This document shows positions 49,091 to 59,316 of a stretch of DNA of 64,000 nt, piece after piece. Source of the stretch: Antilocapra americana (lineage: Eukaryota > Chordata > Mammalia > Artiodactyla > Antilocapridae); contig ML664175.1 in the NCBI GenBank assembly GCA_007570785.1, positions 11,881,441 to 11,945,440 of the forward strand, written 5' to 3'. A program made the translations under genes and the position numbers. The notes beneath the pieces were generated by a model, which saw nothing but the letters and a program-made list of their open reading frames with translations, was not told the DNA's origin and made no database searches. Position 1 is the first letter of the stretch. Every line of letters begins with the position of its first letter.

Positions 49091-49770
49091 AAAAAATCAA
49101 ATCATTTTTCAAGTGAACAGGGGTCAACAGTTGGGTTGTATCCATTAACTTCATAATAATGTCACTTTTTGAACACTATAATCTTTTTTCCTTAATTTTC
49201 CATCAATATTCGCAATCTTTTGTGGCTGCACTCACTTCTATTTGCCTAAAACTCTCACAGAAAATCTCCTAGGGCTTCCCAAGTACTGTGACAATGACTG
49301 CAGGCTAGGAAAGACATCCTTAGAACTTAAGGTTCTAATCCACTGCAGCAAGCAATCAACAAAGCCAAAGATCTTCTAAATGGGAATTCCGCAATTAAAA
49401 AACAATCCTAAACAAATAGGAATCCTGCCTGAATTCTTATTCCACATCCTTTTCATAAAATTGCTTTCATCAACTAACAGACAGAAAATCTTTGATCATA
49501 TATACAAGTATAAATACATACTTTATTTTTTAAAGGATCATAATGATTTGAAAATCATTCATTTATATTCATTTATGTACTTTTAATTTACTATATAAAA
49601 AGTACTTCTAAAAGAGCATCTTTGTTAAACAGACGAAACAGTAAAAGTCCAAAGGCTTAATATATTTGTCATTCAGGACTTGTTTATTATTTAGCAAAAG
49701 TGTTATACCTTAAAACCATTTTAAGCAGGAGCTTAAACTTTTGGCTCAAGGTAAGAAAAATTATAGTGAA
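49091..49770. other. Intron 2 stretch, nothing recognised
   Basis: Unassigned AT-rich intron; 49273-49340 may be a very old CHR/tRNA-SINE remnant, too weak to call. Confidence 0.4.
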
Positions 49771-50319
49771 CACTGCCTTAAAAGAAAAAAAAATCACTGC
49801 ATTTTGGGAAAACAGTTTGGTGGTTCCTCAAAACAGTTAAAGAGAGAATTACAGTATTATCCAGAAATTCTACTTCTAAGTATATACACCCTAAGGACTG
49901 GAAATCAGGGACTCGTGTACACCAATGTTTATGGCATTATTCGTAACAGCCAAAAGACAGAAACAACCCTAATGTCCACCAACATGTGGATTTCAAGATG
50001 TATGTATGAGTAGTATAAACATACAGTGGATTATTTAGCTTTAAAAAGGAATGAAACTCTGATACATGATACAACACGGATGAACCTTGGAAACACTATG
50101 CTAGGTGAAACGAGCCGGATGCAGAAGGTCATGTGTCATATGACCCCAGTTATGAGGTACCTAGAATAGGCAAATTCCTAGAGACAGAAAGTAGAATAGA
50201 GGTTACCAAGGGCTGGTAGGAGAACAGAATAGAGTTATTGTTTAACAGGTACATAGTTTCTGTTTGGTATAATCAAAAAGCTCTGGAAATGAACAGCAGT
50301 GATATTTGACAACACTTTA
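49771..50319 (+). repeat. Old L1 (segment 1 of 2)
   Basis: 'gaaaacagtttggtggttcc', 'gtccaccaacatgtggattt', 'atacatgatacaacacggat' and 'ggttaccaagggctggtagg' match the ORF2 end and 3' UTR of an L1MA/MB. It is interrupted at 50320. Confidence 0.88.
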
Positions 50320-50608
50320 TTTTTTTTTTCAATTTATACTATTTTTTTTTAATTTTTTTTTATTAGTTTTGCCATACAATGACATGATATCACCATGGGT
50401 TTACATATGCTCCCCCTCCAGGACCCCCCTCCCTCCTCCCTCCCCCCGGGAAATCTTATTGCACCAGCCCCGAGCATCAATCCTGGGCTGGCGATTGATT
50501 AGACAAATGGTAATTAACATGTTTCAATGCCATTCTCCCATATCATCCCACCCTTTCCCTCATCCACAGAGTCCACAAGTCTATTCTATACATCTGCGTT
50601 CCTTTTGC
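50320..50608 (-). mobile_element. Young bovine L1, 3' end, antisense, with target-site duplication
   Basis: Poly-T, then 'ttttgccatacaatgacatg', 'atatcaccatgggtttacat', a C-rich run and 'catcaatcctgggctggcga' to 'ctattctatacatctgcgtt'. TTGACAACACTTTA at 50306-50319 recurs at 50609-50622 (14 bases). It is the same family as 5968-6264 but opposite in direction. Confidence 0.93.
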
Positions 50609-50720
50609 TTGACAACACTTTAAATGTACCTAATGCCACTGAATTGTAACCGTTAAAAATGGTTAAAACCATAAGTTTCATGTTATTTTGTCAACATAAA
50701 AATAAAATTTAAAAAATCAT
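50609..50720 (+). repeat. Old L1 (segment 2 of 2)
   Basis: 'gccactgaattgtaaccgtt', 'aaaatggttaaaaccataag' and 'cataaaaataaaattt' complete the L1 3' UTR after the insertion. Confidence 0.85.
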
Positions 50721-50882
50721 GTATTCCCAAAAGCTAGGGTATAAAATAAAACTGTGTGGGCAGAGATACCCATCCCAGTAGTAAAAGCCCCTAGAATATT
50801 GGTTGAGATACTACTGGTTGAGATAGCAATATTGTGATAATGATGACATTGTTAACATTCTTCTCAAATATATGTAGGTTTT

Positions 50883-51089
50883 AGGGCTTCCCTGGTGGCT
50901 CAGTGGTAAAGAATACAACTGTCTACACAGGAGACATGGGTTCGACTCCTGGGTTGGGAAAATCCTCTGGAGAAAGAAATGGCAACCCACTAAAGTATTC
51001 TTGCCTGGAAAATCCTGGACAGAAGAGTCTGGCGGGCTACAGTCCATGGAGTCACAAAGAATCAGACACAATTTCATGATTAAACAACA
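50883..51089 (+). repeat. Bov-tA SINE
   Basis: 'gggcttccctggtggctcag' to 'cacaaagaatcagacaca' and an A-rich tail. Confidence 0.9.
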
Positions 51090-52209
51090 AAAATAAAATA
51101 GTTTCAGAGCACTTTTACACATATTACTGCACCTCAAGCTCACAGTAACATTGCAAGGGAAGCATGATGAATGTTTTTATGAGACTCAGATCATAAGACT
51201 AGAATTAGGACTAGAGCTCTAGTATTTGGTTGCTGCATCTTGCTTTTGACCATATCACAAATGCCTCTCAAGCATGTGATGGAAGCAGTCAAGTTAATAT
51301 TTGCTGAGTGCTGTAGTGGTCTTAATGTCTTCGCCAACAAGTTACCTTTTAAAATTTGAACAAATCCAAATAAGATATAGAAGTGAAATATATAACCTTA
51401 TTTGAATTTTACTGAAAATTTAACTTTACACCACCATACAAAGTACCCTTTGATTATTAATGCCTGAGACACGAAACTCTGTCCCCTTTTACTATGCTTC
51501 TTTCAGTAAGTTTAGTTCTTTTTTTTCATTATAATATAGTGCACTGCCACCAAACATAATTTTTACATTTCCTTTGAGGTGGAAGAGGTTCTGTATAAGG
51601 AACATTATTTGCACTGGGGATGTTTTCCTACTCTTAGATTTAACCACTGTGTTCACTGTATGGATCAATAGTATTTTGTATCTCATCCTGATTACAGTGG
51701 TTCTATTATCATTCTTTCTGCAGTGCCATATAGTAAAGTTATAAAGTATGGAGTGAAATTATAGGCAGGCAAAATCAGCTAACAAATGACAGTCGTTTGA
51801 AAAAATACATGAAATGGATTTTCCAAATCTCTGGCTTTGAAAATTTCATGCTTTGAAAATGCAATTGTACCCTGTGGTAATAAAAGCTGGTTTTCCCCTC
51901 TTAGGCTTTAAAAAAGCACTGATTCTAAGCAGTAATAGAGAACTACCTTCAGTATGGACAACAAAATAAATTATGTTAGTTTATGATTCTGTAAGTTTCT
52001 AGATAATATACCTTCTATACTAATAAGGTATATTAGTATAGATTCTCTAGATTAGAACATTCTATAGATTAGAAGAGTTAAGATTATATAGTAAAAAGAA
52101 GTTGTCTTTTCCCTCACATGATTATAAACTAAAGATAGTATATGGCTCTGACTCTCAGAAGAAACCAGCAATAATAGTTAAAGATGTATCCCTCAAACTG
52201 GTCATAGTA
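51090..52209. other. Intron 2 stretch, unassigned, with a short perfect hairpin
   Basis: AT-rich with no named repeat. TCTATACTAAT at 52014-52024 and its exact complement ATTAGTATAGA at 52032-52042 form an 11-bp stem with a 7-base loop. Confidence 0.5.
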
Positions 52210-53476
52210 TTAGGGCTGGTGCAAAATTGCGATTGTCCATCACTGTGAAACTTTGCCATTTGATATTGGAATACCTTCTTAAATTAATGTGGTTATGTTA
52301 TACATCATTTTAATGGCATTTCTCCATGTTTTTCTGCTAATGACTTACTGTTTGTTGTTTATGTTTATTTTAGATTACAGAAATGACATTAGACAAAAGC
52401 AAATTCAAGCAATTTTTTTAATCCAGTACAAAATGGGTTGTAAAACAGCAGAGACAACTCACGCAACACCAACAATGCGTTTGGCTCAGGAACTGCTAAT
52501 GAACGTACAGTGAAGTGATGATTCAAGAAGGTTTGCAAAGACGACTAGAGCCTCAAAAATGAAGAATGTAGTGGCCAGCCATCAGAAATTGACGAGCACC
52601 AACCGAGAGCCATCACTGAAGGTGATCCTCTTACAAATACATGATAGGTTACCAAAGAGCTCAACATCAACCATCCTATGGTCATTTGGCATTTGAAGCA
52701 AATTGGAAAGGTGAAAAGGCTAGGTTACTGGGTGCCTCATGAGCTGACTGCAAATCAAAAAAGTTCTGAAGTGTTGTCTTCTCTTATTCTACACAACAAC
52801 GACAAACCATTTCTTGATTAGACTGTGATGTGAAATGAAAAGTGGATCGTTTACAACAACCAGTGATGACCAGCTCAGTAGCTGGACCAAGCAAAACCTC
52901 CAAAGCACTTCTCAAAGCTAAGCTTGCATCAAAAAAAGATCATGGTCTCTGGTGGTCTGCTGCCAGTCTGATCCACTACAGCTTTCTGAATCCTGATGAA
53001 ACCATTGCATCTGAGAAATATGCTCAGCAAATAGATGAAATGCTTCAAAAACTGCAACACATGCAGCCAGCAATGGTCAACAGAAAGAGCCCAATTCTTC
53101 TTCACAATAATGCCCGACCAATACATCACACAATCAACATTTCAAAAGTTGAACAAACTGGGCTACAAAGTTTTGCCTCATCCACCATCTTCACCTGACC
53201 TCTCACCAATCCACTATCACTTCTTTAAGCATCTTGACAACTTTTGAAGGGAAAACGCTTCCCCAACCAGCAGAAAGCAGAAAATGCTTTCCAAGAGATT
53301 GTCAAATCCCAAGACATGGAGTTTTACACTACAGGAATAAACAAACTTACCTCTTGTTGGCAAAAATGTGTTAATTGTAATGGTTCCTATTTTGATTAAT
53401 AAAGATGTGTTTGAGAAGATTTATAATGATTTAATATTCATGGTCCAAAACTACAATTACTTTTACACCAACCTAA
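52210..53476 (+). mobile_element. Mariner DNA transposon fossil (ruminant mariner)
   Basis: A 1,267-base element with inverted ends: TTAGGGCTGGTGCAAAA at the left and the complement of TTAGGTTGGTGTAAAAGTAA at the right. It is preceded by the TA target; the right TA is mutated. Frames of a mariner transposase are recognisable in order: KQIQAIFLIQYKMG (52.4 kb), WWSAASLIHYSFLNPDETIA and EKYAQQIDEMLQKLQ (52842-53198), then KLGYKVLPHPPSSPDLSPIH and FFKHLDNF (53035-53247). Stops and at least two frame shifts break the frame, and the second catalytic position reads HNNARP where an aspartate is expected, so it is inactive. Confidence 0.92.
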
Positions 53477-54608
53477 CAGGACAAAAAAGCCTCAGCTAAT
53501 GAAGTACCTTGTTAACTGGGGAAAGAAATCTGAGAGGAAAAGCTTTGCTTCCAAGTATGTCAGTGATACGACAGTCCCAGAGAGGTCTACTGTGTCTAAA
53601 CGGGACAAGTTTGTCACAGACCTGGAGAATGACCCCTTGAAATAAAACAGGACTTAACAGGCATTCCTTAGAAAACAGACGTTTCTAAGTATTCTATGGC
53701 TGTAACATTCATGTTCTTCTTCATCAAGATGCCTGACAGAGTCTGCATTGAAATTATTTTTGTAAGACATGTTGCCAGTATTAATAGAAAATATTACTGT
53801 GAGTCAAATAGTACATTTTTTGAGACAGAAAAGTCCATTTTCAAATTATCTTAAAGAAGCCACCACTCCCCCACCCCCGTGAAAAAGGATAAAACATAAG
53901 AGGTTGATGGGAAGGCAAAGAACAGTTAGCCCGTGTGCACGCCACTGGGCCAAACCGGAGGCATCCTCCACAGGAATGCTAGGGCTCTATAATTTGAAAA
54001 ACACAGTTCCAGGCTTTACTAATGGTCCTGAGGTAGACAGACTGCCCCAAATAAGCAAAAATAAACATATAAGATTCCTTAAGAATTACCAAGCAAGATA
54101 AAAGTGAAACTAAAACTGAAGTTTGTGGCGGTAAGTGCTATGACGAAAAACAAAGCAGGATAAAAGGACAGAATGGTAGAAGGAAAGAAGGTGCTACTTT
54201 ACAAAGGGTGGTAGGCAAGATTTCTCTGAATGGATGACATTTGAGCAGAGATCTGAAGAGCCATGTGGCTATGGAGTGGAGGTGGGAAAGAGCTGTGAGC
54301 AGAAGAACTACACACACTGCGTGTTAGAGAAAAATCACTTGGGCTGAAGTGGTATATAGAGGGGGGCGGGCGGGGAGATATGTAAGAAAACAGAATATAG
54401 CACACAGAAGAGATCAAAATCTTTGTTCAATTAATGAAGACCTGAGCAGCCAGCAAGTTATTCTTTAAGTGACGAATGCTGTCTAAAACATCTCCATGAA
54501 AATATTTCTTCAACCTACAATATTCCCTGTGCCCGTTGGGGGAAGTGAAGTGTAGGAAGGGGATTTGTCGTCCTGCCGCACATTCTCATTATCTCCAATC
54601 TCTCCTTT
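53477..54608. other. Intron 2 stretch, unassigned
   Basis: Between the mariner and the COX8C copy. There is a G-rich run at 54360-54377. No exon or named repeat is seen. Confidence 0.45.
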
Positions 54609-54624
54609 TAAAAGATAAAACTGG

Positions 54625-55156
54625 AGGCTCGTGTCGCCTCGCTTCGCCTCGCGGCTCCTCACCGCGCTTCGCGTGTACGCCTGGCTTCGCCGCACCCGAC
54701 GAGTCATGCCGCGCCTGCCCGTGCTCTGCCTGTTTCCCCGCCGCCGTGTGACCCTGCTGGTCCTGCAGCCTGGCCTGCGTGTGGCCCGCTCGGAGCCCCC
54801 GCGCCAGCGCCCGGTGTCGACCCTCGAGGTGGCTATTGCCCTCGTGGTGTTTTTCGCCGCCGTCTTAACCCCAAGTGGGTACGTGCTGAGCAACCTGGAC
54901 CAGTTCAGAAGAGAGTAGTGCGAGAAGACGTGGAGCAGCTGTTAACGTCCAGCAACTTTCAGAAAACGCTGTAGTCTCTTTAAATGAGTAAAAATGCTTA
55001 GTCGGGTTGTGGGTGTTCCCTTTCCTGACGATATGCTTATGGTAAATATTTTGCACTTTTTTAGTATGGTGCATTATAGAAAGAGGGTATAGTCATTTTA
55101 AAATGTTAAATAAAACTTAGACACTTGTTTATGCTTGAAAAAAAAAAATAAAAAAA
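54625..55156 (+). pseudogene. COX8C: Processed COX8C retrocopy (whole insertion)
   Basis: A 532-base insertion with all hallmarks of LINE-driven mRNA retrocopying: a 16-base duplication TAAAAGATAAAACTGG on both sides (54609-54624 and 55157-55172), an 81-base GC-rich 5' leader, an open frame, a 3' UTR with AATAAA at 55109-55114 and a poly-A tail starting about 25 bases later (55138 on, with two T interruptions). The leader and coding part are rich in CpG, unlike anything nearby, which suggests a recent event or little methylation. It sits in ADAM10 intron 2 on the opposite strand. The parent is COX8C, the testis-type isoform of cytochrome c oxidase subunit 8. Confidence 0.9.
54706..54918 (+). 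CDS. COX8C: Intact COX8C-like frame in the retrocopy (70 residues)
   Basis: An uninterrupted 70-codon frame from ATG (purine at -3) to TAG. Recognisable COX8C features in order: a basic N-terminal leader (PRRR, LRVAR) expected for mitochondrial import; PPRQRP before the mature part; a single membrane segment (about residues 44-63, with [17 protein letters not shown]); and a C-terminal tail DQFRRE. From memory human COX8C is 72 residues and shares PPRQRP, the membrane core LVVFF, LTP, YVL and QFRR. The subunit is a small inner-membrane component of complex IV. Whether this copy is transcribed is unknown. A longer reading from an upstream GTG (54631) is possible but unlikely, as it would use the 5' UTR. 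Confidence 0.75.
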   Translation: MPRLPVLCLFPRRRVTLLVLQPGLRVARSEPPRQRPVSTLEVAIALVVFFAAVLTPSGYVLSNLDQFRRE

Positions 55157-55172
55157 TAAAAGATAAAACTGG

Positions 55173-55663
55173 CCATCTCCTCCCCCATGCTCCTCAAGGA
55201 TTCTACTCCCATACACATTTTTCTGTCCTTGTTACCTTGCCACATCCAGGGAGGCCTGCAGATTCAAACCCCTCCTCCAAGGCCACTCCTGGGCTCTTCT
55301 CATTCAACTGCAACCACGCAAGCAGTTCAGGTCCCCTTTTATTTGGATGAGTGGGTTCTACATTTAATTTTTATCCTCAGCCTCCCTCCCCCTTAAGATA
55401 AAGTTTCTGATGAAGAAGAGCTACTGCCATTCTGCTACAGCAAAATGTTTAACAGCTTTCTGATTTTGCATTGCTAATAATATCAACTTCTAAAAGAAAA
55501 GGAACACAATGATGAGAACTTCTACTTGAGATTTAATACTGATAAACTGTGAATAACTGGTTGATGAAGAAGTAACAAGAACTTAAGAAGACAACACCAT
55601 CCTCTTATCATCGTGGAGTTTGTTAAAACAAGAAACAAGAACAAGCTTAAGAGGGAAATAAGT
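55173..55663. other. Intron 2 stretch, unassigned
   Basis: The sequence to the right of the retrocopy; frames of 66-71 codons on either strand have no domain. Confidence 0.45.
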
Positions 55664-56931
55664 TCTAAGTTCACCCACTCATGCTCGTGTCCAATTCTTT
55701 GAGACCCCATGGACTGCAGCATGCCAGGCTTCCCTGTCCATCACCAACTCCCAGAGTTTAACCAAACTCACGTCCATTAAGTTCGTGATGCCATCCAACC
55801 ATCTCATCCTCTGTCGTTCCCTTCTCCTCCTGCCCTCAATCTTTCCCAGCATCAGGGTCTTTTCAAATGAGTCAGCTCTTCACATTAGGTGACCAAAGTA
55901 TTGGAATTTCAGCTTCAACATCAGTCCTTCCAATGAACACTAAGGACTGACCTCCTAGAGGATGGACTGGTTGGATCTCCTTGCAGTCCAAGGGACTCTC
56001 AAGAGTCTTCTCCAACACCACAGCTCAAAAGCATCAATTCTTGAGCCCTCAGCTTTCTTTATAGTCAAACTCTCACATCCAAACATGACCACTGGAAAAA
56101 CCATAGCCTTGACTAGACAGACCTTAGCTCGTCTCTGCTTTTCAATATGCTATCTAGGTTGGTCATAACTTTTCTTCCAAGGAGTAAGCGTCTTTTAATT
56201 TCATGGCTGCAGACACCATCTGCAGTGATTTGGGAGCTCAAAAAAACAAAGTCTGTCACTGTTCCCACAGGTTCCCCATGTATTTGCCATGGAGTGACGG
56301 GACCAGATGCCATGATTTTAGTTTTCTGAATGTTGAGCTTTAAGTCAACTTTTTCACTCTGCTTTTTCACCTTCATCAAGAGGCTCTTTAGTTCCTCTTC
56401 ACTTTCTGCCATACGGGTGGTGTCATCTGCATATCTAAGGTTATTGATATTTCTCCTGGCAATCTTGATTCCAGCTTGTGCTTCCTCCAGCCCAACGTTT
56501 CTCATGATGTACTCTGCATATAAGTTAAGTAAGCAGGAGGACAATATACAGCCTTGACATACTCCTTTTCTTGTTTGGAACCAGTCTGTTGCTCCATGTC
56601 CAGTTCTAACTGTTGCTTCCTGACCTGCATACAGGTTTCTCAAGAGGCAGATTAGATGGTCTGGTATTCCCATCTCTTTCAGAATTTTCCACAGTTTATT
56701 GTGATCCACACAGTCAAAGGCTTTGGCATAGTCAATAAAGCAGAAATAGATGTTTTTCTGGAACTCTCTTGCTTTTTTGATGATCCAGCTGACGTTGGCA
56801 ATTTTATCTCTGGTTCCTCTGCCACTTCTAAAACTAGCTTGAACATCTAGAAGTTCACAGTTCATGTATTGCTGAAGACTGGCTTGGAGAATTTTGAGCA
56901 TTACTTTACTAACGTGTAAGATGAGTGCAAT
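55664..56931 (-). mobile_element. BovB LINE, 5'-truncated, antisense, with a long reverse-transcriptase frame
   Basis: A 1.27 kb copy on the minus strand. Its largest frame (56113-56901, 262 codons) carries the reverse transcriptase core: FRSGRGTRDKIAN, FCFIDYAKAFDCVDHNKLWK, IPDHLICLLRNLYAGQEATV, GVCQGCILS, and the catalytic NLRYADDTT. It runs to ILKSRDEL, where a deletion or shift ends it. The endonuclease domain and N-terminus are missing, so it cannot mobilise itself. Of the five larger BovB copies in the window it has the longest intact protein segment. The 3' tail is degenerate and no target-site duplication was found. Confidence 0.95.
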
Positions 56932-57009
56932 TATTACAGACTAGATAGTGTTAGAAGTTTTTTTTTTTTTTTTAATGTAGTTACTTGGCTCTTACTAATA
57001 TATTTTGTA

Positions 57010-57128
57010 GAATTTTAAAGCAGAAGAGGCCTTAAACACTATCTCATCCAAACGTCAAGATTTTACTAATGAGCAAACTAAGGCTCAAAAGAAATGACTA
57101 GGTAACACATGTTAGGTCACAGGGGAAC
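57010..57128 (-). repeat. Possible MIR-related SINE fragment
   Basis: 'agaggccttaaacactatct', 'gcaaactaaggctcaaaaga' and 'acacatgttaggtcacaggg' resemble the antisense MIR/MIR3 core. Confidence 0.5.
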
Positions 57129-57197
57129 ACCAATCAGTCTCCAAATTACCACAATCCTCCTTTTTCTGTCTAGTACCAAAAAAAAAAAAACACAAGA

Positions 57198-57222
57198 ATA
57201 CACACACACACACACACACAAG
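57198..57222 (+). repeat. (AC)n microsatellite
   Basis: About 11 AC units just after an A-rich run. Confidence 0.9.
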
Positions 57223-57287
57223 AAAAACTGATATTTCATGATGTATATGAGCCAAACTATTATGCTATACACCTTAAATTTATACAG

Positions 57288-57455
57288 TGCATGTGTGCAT
57301 GCTCAGTCGCTTCAGTCATATCCAACTCTGCAACCTTATGGACCATAACTTCTGTCCATGGGATTCTCCGGGCAAGAATCCTGGAGTGGATTGCTATGCC
57401 CTCCTCCAGGGGATCTTCCTGACCCAGGGATCAAACCCACATCTCCTTCTCGCTG
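57288..57455 (-). repeat. Bov-tA SINE, antisense
   Basis: 'tgctcagtcgcttcagtcat', 'ccatgggattctccgggcaa' and 'gatcttcctgacccagggat' are the complement of Bov-tA. Confidence 0.88.
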
Positions 57456-57632
57456 AAGCCCCCATGTCAATTAAACCTCAATAAAACTGTAAGGGGGAAG
57501 AAAAGAGCAATGCTTTTTCATAGAATTGGCAAAAACAGCTTTTAGGCTTAAAGAACCTTGACATTTATTTGTTCACTGATATTTGTAAACTTGAGATATG
57601 GTACACCCTTCCTTTTTTCTTTTTTTTTTTTT

Positions 57633-57736
57633 GACATTGAACAAGTTTTTTTTTCAATTAATTTATTTTAATTGGAGGGTAATTACTTTATAATACTGTA
57701 GTGGTTTTTGCCATACACTGACATGAATTAGCCATG
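57633..57736 (-). repeat. Bovine-type L1 3' end, antisense
   Basis: 'attggagggtaattacttta', 'gtggtttttgccatacactg' and 'acatgaattagccatg' are the complement of the ruminant L1 tail, preceded by T-rich sequence. Confidence 0.85.
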
Positions 57737-59306
57737 CTCTTTCTTTTTTAGGAAACTTGGAAGACAGGTTGAAAGAAGTGTGCTCATATGCCTAGGCATA
57801 AAAACAAACAGAACAAAGAATAACTTAAATACTGAAACATATGCATACATAACTCACATACCTACACCCCAAAGAATCTGTCCTTATACCCCAAACTAAC
57901 ATTCTGCATATGGTGGGGTAGGAGAAGAGACTTAGTAGAAAATCTTTAATTATACTTATCGAGGTCATTTTTACAGGTCTATTTCAAGGAAAAAGAGAAA
58001 TAAAAATATCAGACTATCACATTTTTAGCTAAAGTATGTTAGAAGGTTGTGACAATAACCATGCTTTAAGGCACAAACTCTGAGACAGTGTGACTATACA
58101 ACTATAATAACTGAGACCAAAAAATAAAATTTCTGAATTCAAATCTATTCTAGAAAATACAGTTCATGTATATAATTAACTAAATAGATTTCTGTTAAAA
58201 GTACCTAAGATAACCACTTAGACATAGAATGAGATTTCTTGGATCCAGGGTCTTTCTGGGTGCCTCAGTCAGAAGTTCTCCCTCCTTTGAACATCAATAT
58301 CATTGTATCTGTAAAGCACCATATCACATTTTCTTCTTATACAATGACTGACGTTCTTCTTGCAGCTTCTATTAGAATAACTAAATAACAGCGTGTACTT
58401 GCACCCTCTCTCTCAGATACTCTAACCCACATTCAAAAAAACAGAAGGATCTAAGATTTGGTTTTTCCATATGTTCAATATGAAACATGTAATGGAGCTA
58501 ATGAAAATCTAGCAGTGTAATAGAAATGTGATATGCAAACCAAAGGCAGCTAGAATCTCTACTTTTCCTTTTGGCAGTTACACTATATTTGCAATATAGC
58601 ATTAAATTTATTTTGAGATAAGCCACTAAAAACAGAAAGGATCAATGACTGCTTACTATTTCATGGCATCAATAAGAATGGGTAATTAAAATCTTCTCTG
58701 AGGTTAAGGGTCATAAAAATAGTTATGAATTGCCATAATCAAAATTTTTATATCTCAAAGTACAGATCCTAAAATGAACTTTTTCTCCTTCAAATCAAAG
58801 TAGACATGTAACTTGAAAGCACTTTTTTCTATAATGATCATTGCTTTGTAATATGGAAATTAAGTAAACTATTTATTTCCATTTGCAAAATACTTTAAAT
58901 ATCACAGCATTTCTTATATCTTTATTTTTCCATTCATTAAAATCTTTCTTCAGTATCTATAATATAAGGGCAAATAGTGGACACACTAAATAGTAACAAG
59001 TATCTTGCCTATGAGGAAGAAAACAGCTACAGAAAAATAAACACATGAAAAGCAAGAGATATTGAATCAAATACCAATCGTACAGATAAGTAATTTAGAA
59101 GTTCAGAGTAAGATGTAAAAAAGATTCAAAGAAGCAGAACTTGAATTGTTCATTACAAGATGATCAAATTTATTTAAGATAAATAACACAAGGAACAAAC
59201 CTAAAAATGATATACTCAGCAATAAGAAGCTCATTCTGAATGAAACAGACACTTGATATTGGGAAGTGGAACAAAATAAGTTTAGAATTGAGTTGACTTA
59301 ATTTAT
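57737..59306. other. Intron 2 stretch, nothing recognised
   Basis: About 1.5 kb of AT-rich intron without a named repeat or exon. Confidence 0.5.
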
Positions 59307-59316
59307 AAAGAATCTT

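Noticed and set aside
54510..54893. 127-codon minus-strand frame opposite the COX8C copy
   Set aside because: An arginine-rich shadow of the GC-rich plus-strand coding sequence.
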